Of a DNA stretch of 64,000 bases, positions 55,123-64,000 are shown piece by piece. Within the stretch, counting starts at the first letter, position 1; each line of letters begins with the position of its first letter. The notes below the pieces were generated by a model, which searched no databases, was not told where the DNA came from, and was given only the letters and a program-made list of their open reading frames with translations. Source of the stretch: Dactylonectria macrodidyma. Taxonomy: Eukaryota > Ascomycota > Sordariomycetes > Hypocreales > Nectriaceae. The stretch is from the NCBI GenBank assembly GCA_020744425.1, contig JAGMUV010000003.1, positions 4,030,001 to 4,094,000 of the forward strand, in the 5' to 3' direction. Made by a program: the position numbers and the translations under genes.

Positions 55123-55804
55123 GACTGGATGGATCGGTAGGATGCCAAGTGTTTAGACAGAGTAAGACATCAATGAGGCGTTGGGCATCGATGTGTGAAG
55201 CCAACAGGATGCATCGCTTTTCCTGTCTTCGCCTCCCCTTGGCCATCCATGACACATGCTTGTGGCTGGTAATTACGTGGGAAATCCAGAGATCACCATG
55301 ACTCTCCCTGAAAACACCCTGTAGTGTGACCAAAAAATCACATGGACGTGGTCATGACCAATGGCTATTGGTCCAGCTCAGGGCCTCATCTTCCAATGGC
55401 TTTGACAGGCTGAAACCTTCCCCAGATCCCTTAGTGTGTCGTAAGCCTCAAGTTGGGTGCCTATATCCACACTATCTAGGCTGAGGGGGAGTACCTCAAG
55501 TGACGTCTTGCCTCTCGAACTGTGTGAAGGTACCCACAGGTAACAAACTGAACCATGTACCTCTAGGTATTTGATAAGGAGGTTGATAGTGGTATTCATC
55601 ACATATTCTCAAGCGTGATACTGTCTTATTGAATTGACAGCTGTTATCCATCAAATGACCCTACAGTGACGTAAAGTGAGGCTCACGACATTCTGAGGCC
55701 ATATTTACTTCCCTGCTCAGGCCGTCCGGCTTAAAATGTCTAACTGCAAATTTCCGCTTCCCCTTTCCTTCAACATCAGCTTCGCGTCATAAAACAAGAA
55801 AGCC
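55123..55804. other. Intergenic, no recognisable gene
   Basis: 682 bases between two plus-strand genes. Minus-strand frames here have no motif. Presumed UTR and promoter. Confidence 0.5.
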
Positions 55805-57689
55805 ATGGACCCTATAACGGCCCTTGGAGCAATTGTCGATGTCGGCATCAGAACTATTCTCTTGACATCCGATCTCTGCAAACCGCAAAATGACACCCGC
55901 AAGAAGGATGTTGACATGGAACTCGTGGCGACTCAAATCATCGCCACCAACCTCGAGTTCCTCAAATTGCACGATCTCGATGGCGACTTGTTACTTCTCT
56001 ACAACCGCTGTAAATCGGTTGCAGAAGAGTTACTAGAGCTGCTAGTTGGGCCGAAACGCAAGGGCCGACGTCGTACTTGGGCAACTGTGCAGCAGGCATA
56101 TCTGGGTGTGACAAGGCAATCACAAGCTGACAGCTTATTGGAGCGTCTCAAGCCCCTCCAGGCCCAAATTCAGCTGTAAGGGTGCTACCTCAATCAGAGT
56201 TGACTGCCACTCCTTGGGTCAGTTTTGGCTAACAGTCGTAGGCGCTTGGCAGAAAACCATTGTGCAAAGCTGGATTCATTGACGAGGTTGCATGTAGAGA
56301 CCCAGAAAATGATACAAAGTATCCAAGGAGTCTCGTCCCGCCACCCTAAGGAATTAGGGTACCCATGGGAGACAAACAATCATATTTGCGTCGATGATGG
56401 TCTTGGCGAATCTTTCTTTTTGCCAGTCGATCTTTGCTTGACGCCCAAGGTTGGTCGTTCCCACATCTAGCTACGTACGCTTGAGAACCCGCATCCTAAC
56501 GGTAACAAGACATTTTTAGAAATCATCACCCTGAAGTTCGAAAGTAGAAATCTTCCTGGCCTCAATCAAATCCGAAGAGGCCACTTGGAAGCATGGCTTT
56601 GGGATGAAACACGGCCAATTCACTTGAATGAGTGGCTCGACCTGGTGTCTGGTGGCGGAGGTATCAAGCTTGCCTTCGTCATGGGAACGTGGCAAGGCTA
56701 TCGACGGAACAAATGCATCCGATGCTTGAAACCTCGGAATGTTCGCCTTGATGGAAAGAATCAGCCATTTAAAGCCTGGTAAGTGACTCCTTTGGGCTGG
56801 CTAAGCACGGAAAAAAACTAACACACTCCTGTCATCTAGCACATCGTGCGGGCTGTCTTTTCGTCAGATGCGGCCTTCCTCATACAGCTATGAGCCATTC
56901 GACATTCGAATCGGCACTTCTCAGATCTATCGTGACTACAAAACGAAATCTCGTCGTGTGTACCGACGTTCATGTGGTTCCGCCATCATATCCGAAGAAA
57001 CATCGGAGCCTGTACCAGAAGCTGAAACCGGTGCTCTATCAGATGAGCCAAACTTCCCAACCATTGACCTGGTTTGTAAGCGCATCATCGTTCAATGGGA
57101 GCCTATTTATCGTATTGTCCACCGTTACGTGTACTGCCGCTGCATTCTAAGGACCAATACACCATCTCATTCTGCCCCGGAAATAACCATGGTCACTATT
57201 GCCACTTGTCCCAGACATAACACGTCGGGAATATACTTTAACGACTATGGAAACGTGGATTATTCTAAGGATCCCTATTTTGATGGATTTGGTGGGTATG
57301 ACTATTTCCAATTCCTCGTCGCCTTTCACTACCCAGGCATTTACGAGAAATTGGGAGCCGAAACATTTGCAAAGCACGAGGACTTGGAGCGAGTCAAGGT
57401 GCAGATGAGCAAACTTCCTGGCGAGAATTTGATGAAATACTTTGAAAAATTGGAACGCTATAGGTTGGAATGTCGCAAGGAGTTTGACAAGGTTGGAGTT
57501 GAGCTAACTCCTGAAGATGTTGCCAAGGTTGCGAAATATTGGTCTAAGATGAAGGACGATGGCATTGACTATTCTCTTAAAAGCAGAGTATCCCAGGAAG
57601 AGTGGAGGAACCCGGTAACTATTGAGGTCAGAGATATCCTTGAGGGAAAGTGGTCAGGGAAGCCTCATTGGGAGATTTTTGAAAGCTGA
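55805..57689 (+). CDS. Hypothetical protein with STAND-like N-terminus and CxxC pairs
   Basis: A 567-residue protein with exons 55805..56175, 56236..56449, 56510..56778 and 56840..57689. The opening MDPITALGAIVDVGIRTILL followed by a helical region (KSVAEELLELL, RLKPLQAQIQL) matches the N-terminal domain found in front of many fungal STAND/NLR and ankyrin proteins. The middle part (TFLEIITLKFESRNLPGLNQ...RGHLEAWLWDETRP) recalls a conserved block of that group. Two CxxC pairs (KCIRCLKP and ACTSCG, about 20 residues apart, joined over intron 3) could bind zinc. The C-terminus is charged and helical with no recognised domain and no NACHT or repeat region. Intron 2 uses a GTTGGT donor and AACAAG acceptor, the least certain junction. 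Confidence 0.7.
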
Positions 57690-58056
57690 GTGGAAAGTCT
57701 TGTCAATATGGCGTTGGTCAGGTGGTTGAATCAGGTAGGATATAGAAATAGAGTCAGTGTCAGAGTTGAAAATCAAGAACCCCATCCCCGCCGCACATCC
57801 AGGTGAATTGTTCCCGCTCATTTTGGTCGCCAGAGGTCATCCCACTGGAGAATGTGACCCCCATACTGGAGAGTCAGCCCGCAGTATTGAGGTTGAGAGA
57901 GTTGGTCCGCGGACGAACCAGTCAAGGGGGCTAACCCGGGCTAATCAACTGACTCGGTTCCAGTGCGGGGATAAGTGTCGTGTGTGGGGGAATGGAGGGA
58001 GTAATGGCCAGTCATTCCCTGTAATAGCGTGGGTTAGTCCAGCTCCCTTAGCGAAC
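57690..58056. other. Intergenic promoter region
   Basis: 367 bases before the Zn2Cys6 regulator; the frame is open through this stretch in the regulator's phase but without an ATG, so the true start could not lie in it unless an upstream exon exists. Confidence 0.45.
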
Positions 58057-60676
58057 ATGCAGACATCCCTGCCAACATTAGCCAGGATTAGGACAAGCCG
58101 AATGTTTGGCTCCTCCATTTCCCTCGCCCCTCCAGACTTGGTGCGGACTTACCCCGAAGATCAAACTCCTCCTACACCCGCAAGAAAGCGACTCGGGGGC
58201 TTCATGGACGCAATGAACGCCCGGCCCGAAGAAGCCGAGGCGTCTGCGGCTGGTGCCGAGTCAGTCCTGGCTTGCAACTGCTGCCGCCGGCGCAAGCTGC
58301 GGTGCTCTCGAGAGCTGCCCGTGTGTCAGCAGTGCCGGAAGACGGGTGAGTTGCCTCTGCGTTTTGCAGCCAGGCAAGGGACAGTGCGCTTATTGTGTTT
58401 GATTTATAGGCAGTGAGTGCGAGTACAAGGGGGAAAAGAGTCGGCCGGGGATGAAACCGGGTGCTATTGAGAATCTCCATCGACGGCTAGGTATGACTTC
58501 CCAGGTCAGGTATATGCGCCTCGCTAAGATGGGAAACAGACAGCTTAGAGACATCCATTGAGGAGTTGAAGTCGCAACCTCAACAGCAGCACCACGGTGG
58601 AGACGTTCCCACCATCAGCGGAAGCAGCATCTTGTCGCTTCTCGCACAAGAACTCCAGCGCCTCAACGACAGGTCGAACCGCGGGCTGGCCGAAAGACAC
58701 CAGACGCCTATTACCTTCAACGAAAACCCGTACGAAGCCCCGAATCCTTCTCCGAGGAAGCGAAGACGCACCGATGGCGACCTTCCGCCGCCCACGTACG
58801 ACGCCAGCGGGATGCCGCCGCTGCCGCCTCATTCAACCTTGGAGGTCGTCATCGAGACGTATTTCAGCCATGTGCATCCCTGGATCCCGATGTTGCAGAA
58901 GGCTAGGTTCCACCAGAGGCTGTCGGACAGTTCGGAACGGCCAAGATTGTTGGTGATCTTGCAGGCTATGATGGTTGCGGCCATGAGATACGTCGACGTC
59001 AGCAGTGTTGGTGGTCTCTTTGGCAAGCAAGATATTGATGCTGCGAGAAACTGGGTTATATCCACAGCCATGAGCTCTCTTGTCATTGAGAGCCTCCAAG
59101 CTCTGACGATTATTGCTTTCAACGACGTATGCTGCCTTTCCAATTGATGGTCGAAGAAAATGCTGACGACATGTAGATCGGCAACGGGGAGGAGATGCGC
59201 GCGTGGTCCGTGATAGGATCACTGACGCGCACAGTCGAGTATCTGCAGCTCACAGTCGAAAGCGAGGAAGTCGAACGGCCGCCGCTATCCAAGCCGTTCA
59301 TGTCGCTATCGCCGCACGAAGAGTGCGTGTGGATCGAAACCGAGGAGCGGCGGCGCGTGTTTTGGAACATCTTCAACCTCGACCGTTTCTGCTCCATCTC
59401 GATGGGCTGGAACACTAGTTTGACGTCCAACGACGTGCATCGGCGGCTCCCCTGTGATATCAGCCTCTGGTGGCAGGACGAGCCAGTAGTGACGCCCTAC
59501 TTCAACATCTGGGACAAGTCGGCCGGCCGCATTGGCAACCCCATCGCCTTTCTACCATCGCACTACGGTTCCTCTGGGCAGAACAACACTTCCTCGGAGG
59601 ACGACAAGGGCACGCCGATGGAGTCGGGACTATCTCCGACTGGCTCCGTGCCATCTATAAACATGTCTACGGTGGGCGCCTTTGCCTACTCGGTCGAGGC
59701 TACCGAATCGCTGAGCCAAGTGACGACGTACTTTCTACAGCAAAAGGTCAATATGCGAGACCAGCGTGAGATAGGCAGCTGGCTCACGCGGTTCAAGGAA
59801 CTCGACCTGCGTCTGATACACTGGAAGATGTTTCTGCCGCAAAAGTGGAAAGCCGATATGGCGAGACAGTCGATCCGCATGGACCCGAACCTAACGCTGG
59901 CACATATCACGCACAACACGTCCATCATCCTGCTGCATCAACCTATTGCCTTCCCACCGATCGCCTGGTCCTTTAGCGCTCGCCTGCCCAGCTCATCTAG
60001 CGCTGAGACGTGCCACACGGCTGCGGTCGAGGTCTCGTCCATCACGAGGAACTACCTCAAGACGGTGCCGTCGACGCTCCCGGTGGCGAACCAGTTTGCA
60101 TTTTGCGTGTTTATATCGGCAAGGGTTTTGTTGATCTACTGGAGATATTACTCGGGCTCTGCGCTGGCGTCGGAGTTTCCAGCTCTGCTGAACAGCCTGG
60201 ACGAGATGTCGAGGCTGTGGTCGGGCTTCGACAGTCCCACGTCGCTGAACCTGGCGGGAAAGTATGCGGAAACACTACGACATCTACACCAGAAGAGCAT
60301 CGACAACGAATTCTTCAGAATCAACCCGTCCGGATACACGACTGAAATCTCGCATGCCGTGTCATCAGCGCCGACGATAGAGCCGTCCCGGCTTAACAGA
60401 GCGCGAGAGCAAAATGGACACGGGAAAGCGAGAATGACAAACCAGCATGGCGAACTCAGGACCATGCTCTCCGTCCCGGGCACGTCTGGTGGGAACTCTG
60501 AGATATCCGAGATGGAGTCTAATTCGACCGAGGCGTATCACCAAGGCGTGCCCCATGGCGATCTGAGCACGATATCACAAATGTTTTCAGATCAGAACTT
60601 CATCGATGTAGACCGGATTATCAGTTTCAACGATGGCATGTTTGATGCTGGCTACGGGGGGCCGGGCTGGTCGTAG
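58057..60676 (+). CDS. Zn2Cys6 transcription factor with fungal_trans domain
   Basis: An 818-residue regulator with exons 58057..58345, 58410..58490, 58540..59126 and 59177..60676. The zinc cluster CNCCRRRKLRCSRELPVC continues QQC and SEC across intron 1, spacing C-X2-C-X6-C-X6-C-X2-C-X6-C. A short coiled-coil follows (NLHRRLDSLETSIEELKSQ). The fungal-specific middle homology region includes VVIETYFSHVHPWIPMLQKA, EEMRAWSVIGSLTRTVEYLQ, ETEERRRVFWNIFNLDRFCS and SLTSNDVHRRLPCD. The start is uncertain: ATG codons at 58057, 58102 and 58204 are all in frame. It is convergent with a 3-dehydroquinase gene; a role in quinate or sugar catabolism is possible but only from proximity. Confidence 0.9.
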
Positions 60677-60829
60677 TTTGCGCATGGGAGAGAGAGCCAG
60701 TCAGTGGAAAGATGTTGACCGAACCACAAGGTTATTTTATGCAAAAGCTACCGATCTATGGCGTTCATCGTGCATTGTATCCCCCTCCATATATCATGTA
60801 CATAACTAATCTAGGCCCCGCTATACAAT

Positions 60830-61419
60830 TTACTTTGAGCTGACATCAGGCCTTTGGGGGAACTTGTTGACTACGTGCTCAATCGAATAACCATATCCGG
60901 CCGCGCCGCAACCAACCTAGTATTAAAGTTAGCCTATTTGCAGCGTTTGATCGGTCATTTTAGTATTGACTTACGATGATTGCTTTCGCCTTGTCGGAAA
61001 AGTAGGAGTGATGACGCCACTCCTCTCGCGCGTGGATGTTGGCGACGTGCAGCTCGATAAAAGGAATCTCAACGCCGAGCAGTGCGTCTCGGATGGCGAC
61101 CGAGGTATGAGTGAAACCACCAGGATTCAACACGATTCCATCGGTGCCATCTGTTCGCGCTGCTTGGATCTTATCCACGATAGCGCCCTCCCAGTTGCTA
61201 CGCCATTCAGATTAGCCACACTGCGCTACAAATGGGGGCATTTCGAGTGGCATACCTTTGGAAGAAGTCGACGTTGGCACTTAGCGCCTCGGCTTGCTTC
61301 TTGCCCGCAGTCTCAACATCGTCTAGGGTCTCGTGGCCGTACAGCTGGGGTTCGCGGGTGCCGAGGAGGTTGAGATTGGGGCCGTTGATGACCAGTACAG
61401 TCTTCTTTCCGTCACGCAT
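60830..61419 (-). CDS. qutE: Type II 3-dehydroquinate dehydratase
   Basis: A 157-residue enzyme on the minus strand with exons 61256..61419, 60975..61197 and 60830..60916. The type II signatures are complete: [20 protein letters not shown] (with the active-site Asn, Arg and Tyr region), [15 protein letters not shown] over intron 1, [32 protein letters not shown] (catalytic His) and HHSYFSDKA. It converts 3-dehydroquinate to 3-dehydroshikimate. In fungi the shikimate pathway uses the type I domain of the AROM protein, so a separate type II enzyme is normally the catabolic one of the quinate pathway (qutE/qa-2). No quinate permease, quinate dehydrogenase or dehydroshikimate dehydratase is visible in the window. 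Confidence 0.94.
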
Positions 61420-62247
61420 GTTGAGTATATGTGGGAAAGTTTGGGGGGTGATGAGCGAGGCGGACGGTGTGGAAGCAGATATGAAGATGGCGTACGAGGA
61501 TGTTCTGGCTGGCTGGATAATGCAAAGTCACAGAGTGAATGCCTGAATTATATCCCTGACAGCGTCACAGCGGGCCGAGGAAGCTTGGAGATGCTAGTCT
61601 ACCCCACACGAAGCACACGTCCGCCTCTTCCCCATGCCCTGGTCTCATGAGGCTTGCTCCAATCCTGGGTCCACTATTGGGGGACACCACTTCGCAGTAT
61701 AGACAGTCCGAGACATAGTCCGAGAGCACCCCGAAGGGCGAAATCTCGGGCTACTGAGCACAATTTACACTGCTCAAGACATCCCGACGGCTCGGAATCT
61801 TACGAGCCCCCAAACCCCCAAGATGCCTTGAGTCACAATGGGGCTTCCGTCATGTGCTTTGCTGGACGGGATGTTTTGTCAAGTTTACGTATTCATGGGG
61901 GGAGGAAATGGGGAGACGAAGATGGAGACGGCCAACTGTGGAGGCGGGGCCGGGACCAGGAATCCGAGCGGGGAAAATGGAAAGACGAGGAGGGGCAAAG
62001 TCCGAGAATTGTCAAATAAAGCGATGCCGGAGTGGGAGTGTTTTTCAGATGACACAGTTGGCTTCGATTTACTCAAGTACTTGAGACCAGCGCGTTCCCG
62101 GGATTTCTTTAGACTTCCAAGACACTCATCTGTTTGACACGCGTTGTAAGAGACAATTACAAAGCTTCAGCTAAAGACCCGGGCGAACTTCAACGACACG
62201 CGAAATCAACCCCTCCTCGACTCTCAGACCCCTCCATCTTCGTCACC
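61420..62247. other. Divergent promoter region, dehydroquinase / dehydrogenase
   Basis: 828 bases between two divergently transcribed metabolic genes, which suggests shared regulation. No coding sequence is supported; frames on both strands lack motifs. Confidence 0.5.
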
Positions 62248-63466
62248 ATGGCTTCGGAACCAGTCGTCCACAATGTTGGCATTATCATGAATGGAGTCAC
62301 GGGCCGGTACGTCGTATCAACATACTCTCTTAAATCCTACAACTAACGATGAACTCAGAATGGGCACCAACCAGCACCTGATCCGATCCATCTGCGCCAT
62401 CCGTAACGAGGGCGGCATCAAGCTGGCCGACGGCGAGATTATCATGCCGGACCCGATCCTCGTGGGCCGCAACCCGCTCAAGCTGCGCGAGCTCTGCCAG
62501 GCACACAACATCACGCGATCCTCGACGGACCTGGACGCTGTGCTCGAAGACACCTATAACACCATCTACTTTGACGCGCAGACCACTGGCCGCCGCGCCG
62601 ACGCCGTCAAGAAGGCCATCGCCAAGGGCAAGCACGTCTACTGCGAGAAGCCCACGGCCGTCTCGTCTGAGCAAGCCTACGACCTGTACAAGACGGCCGT
62701 CGACGCTGGTGTCAAGAACGGCGTCGTCCAGGATAAGCTCTGGCTGCCCGGGCTCGTCAAGCTGCGTACGCTCATTGACAGCGGCTTCTTTGGCGAGATA
62801 CTCTCTGTCCGCGGCGAGTTCGGCTACTGGGTATTCGACGGAAAAGGCCCCGTGGCCCCCCAGCGGCCCAGCTGGAACTACCGCAAGGAGGACGACGGCG
62901 GCATCATCAGCGACATGCTGTGCCACTGGCAGTACGTGATCCAGAACCTATTCGGCGACATCGGCTCGCTCACTTGCACGGGGGCCACACATGTCAAGGA
63001 GCGTGTCGACGAGCAGGGCAAGACGTACAAGTGCACGGCCGACGACTCGGCGTATGCAACCTTTGAGCTGACCAACGGCATCATGGTGCACTTCAACTCG
63101 TCTTGGACGGTACGCGTGCGTCGCGACGACCTGCTGACGATCCAGGTCGACGGTACCAAGGGCAGCGCGGTAGCTGGTCTGCGCGACTGCGTGGCTCAGC
63201 ACGAGAGCCAGACGCCGAGACCGACGTGGAACCCAGATGTCGACTCTCCCATCAAGTACTCAGACGGCTGGTCTCGCGTTCCGGATTACCAGGCCTTTGA
63301 CAATGCTTTCAAGGTCCAGTGGGAGATGTTCCTGCGCCATGTCGTCAAGGACGAGCCTTGGAGGCATAGTTTGCTCGAGGGTGCCAAGGGCGTGCAACTC
63401 ACCGAGCTGGGGATTCAGAGCTGGGAGAAGCGAGCTTGGGTGGATGTGCCTGAGCTGAAGGAGTAA
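62248..63466 (+). CDS. Gfo/Idh/MocA family dehydrogenase
   Basis: A 388-residue NAD(P)-dependent dehydrogenase with exons 62248..62306 and 62359..63466. The nucleotide-binding motif GIIMNGVTGRMGTNQHL spans the intron. The catalytic EKP is intact in HVYCEKPTAVSSEQ. The downstream GVVQDKLWLPGLVKLRTLID and DDGGIISDMLCHWQYVIQNL carry the expected substrate-site Asp and His (DMLCHW). The substrate is probably a sugar, inositol or sugar acid. It is divergent from the 3-dehydroquinase and convergent with a KduD-like SDR, so the three may belong to one catabolic set. Confidence 0.9.
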
Positions 63467-63858
63467 TGGGACGCACATAGACTTGACTAAATTGAATATG
63501 CACTGATTGTTTTATTATACCCTTCTTGATGCCAACAAGATACGGTCGACTCTTCTACAACCTCAACGTAATGCTCTTTGAAGCAGGAAACAGACGGCAC
63601 TTTCCGAATCAAGACATGAATATCCTCTAAGACTTGAGTTGCCGCATTGCCTTTCAAAGTTGTTCTGAATCGCTGACAGCGACACTTGACGCGGCAAGAT
63701 ATTCCTTCTTTATCGTCTACCACCTACCGCTTGGTAAGAGAACATTGTGGCCAACATCCAACGACAACCGGTCACACTCTTCATCAAATGGCGGATTACA
63801 ATTGATCTATACATTTTCTATCCATGATCATGAGTGTCCCAATAAAATCCCTACTCCA
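63467..63858. other. Convergent intergenic region
   Basis: 392 bases between two convergent genes. Nothing recognised. Confidence 0.5.
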
Positions 63859-64000
63859 TCATCGTCCAAGGAATCCACCATCAACGACGAGCACTTCTCC
63901 CGTCACATATTGACTAGCACTACTGCAGAGAAACAGCGTAGGCCCGGCAAAGTCGGCCGGCGCACCCCATCGACCGGCCGGACAGCGCGCAATGCGAGCG
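63859..64000 (-). CDS. SDR, KduD/gluconate-dehydrogenase-like (C-terminal part)
   Basis: The last 46 codons of a short-chain dehydrogenase on the minus strand; the stop is at 63859..63861 and the gene continues beyond the window. The sequence [15 protein letters not shown], then [16 protein letters not shown] and VVDGGFLGR, is the typical C-terminus of 2-deoxy-D-gluconate 3-dehydrogenase or gluconate 5-dehydrogenase enzymes (KduD ends in AVDGGWLAR). This supports a sugar-acid catabolic role shared with the neighbouring dehydrogenase. Confidence 0.85.
   Translation of the reverse strand, partial: ARIARCPAGRWGAPADFAGPTLFLCSSASQYVTGEVLVVDGGFLGR

Overview
The window is nuclear DNA of a filamentous ascomycete (Pezizomycotina). 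Genes are broken by short introns of 48-98 bases with GTAAGT-like donors and CTAAC/CTGAC-like branch points. There are four HET-domain genes, two Zn2Cys6 regulators and secondary-metabolism enzymes, all typical of such fungi. A sordariomycete, perhaps of the Hypocreales, is my guess only. I see no rRNA, tRNA, CRISPR array or intact transposon.

Layout. 0-5 kb: the 3' part of a fungal rhodopsin, a secreted thioredoxin-reductase-like flavoprotein, and a Gal80-like Gfo/Idh/MocA protein. 6.9-14.5 kb: a short HET protein, an F-box-like protein, an MFS exporter, and a mitochondrial thioesterase-like gene whose reading frame needs a 9-base and a 1-base exon. 16.5-21.7 kb: a secreted cysteine- and tryptophan-rich protein, a formamidase/acetamidase divergent from an alpha/beta hydrolase, and a relic of an allantoate-permease-type transporter. 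22-31 kb: a large HET protein and a TPR-CHAT protein with both protease catalytic residues. 32-35 kb: a free-standing thioester-reductase protein and an SDR. 36.6-48.4 kb: a probable isocyanide biosynthetic cluster. 48.7-57.7 kb: two more HET genes, a small membrane protein and a protein with a STAND-like N-terminus. 58-64 kb: a Zn2Cys6 regulator, a type II 3-dehydroquinase, a Gfo/Idh/MocA dehydrogenase and the end of a KduD-like SDR, a set that looks like carbon catabolism.

The most interesting locus is 36.6-48.4 kb. A Zn2Cys6 regulator precedes a stand-alone isocyanide synthase (DIT1/PvcA family). Divergent from it is a 1178-residue adenylation-thiolation-acyltransferase enzyme. A CDC123-like ATP-grasp protein and an MFS transporter follow. 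From memory, these domains occur fused in the CrmA enzyme of the copper-responsive crm locus of Aspergillus fumigatus; here they lie on opposite strands as separate genes. The nearby reductase (32.2-33.5 kb) and SDR (34.3-35.2 kb) could be extra tailoring enzymes, but that is inference.

Exon structures were derived by hand from splice signals, reading frame and recalled family motifs. Long gene-poor gaps (for example 24.5-27.6 kb) hold nothing I can name.
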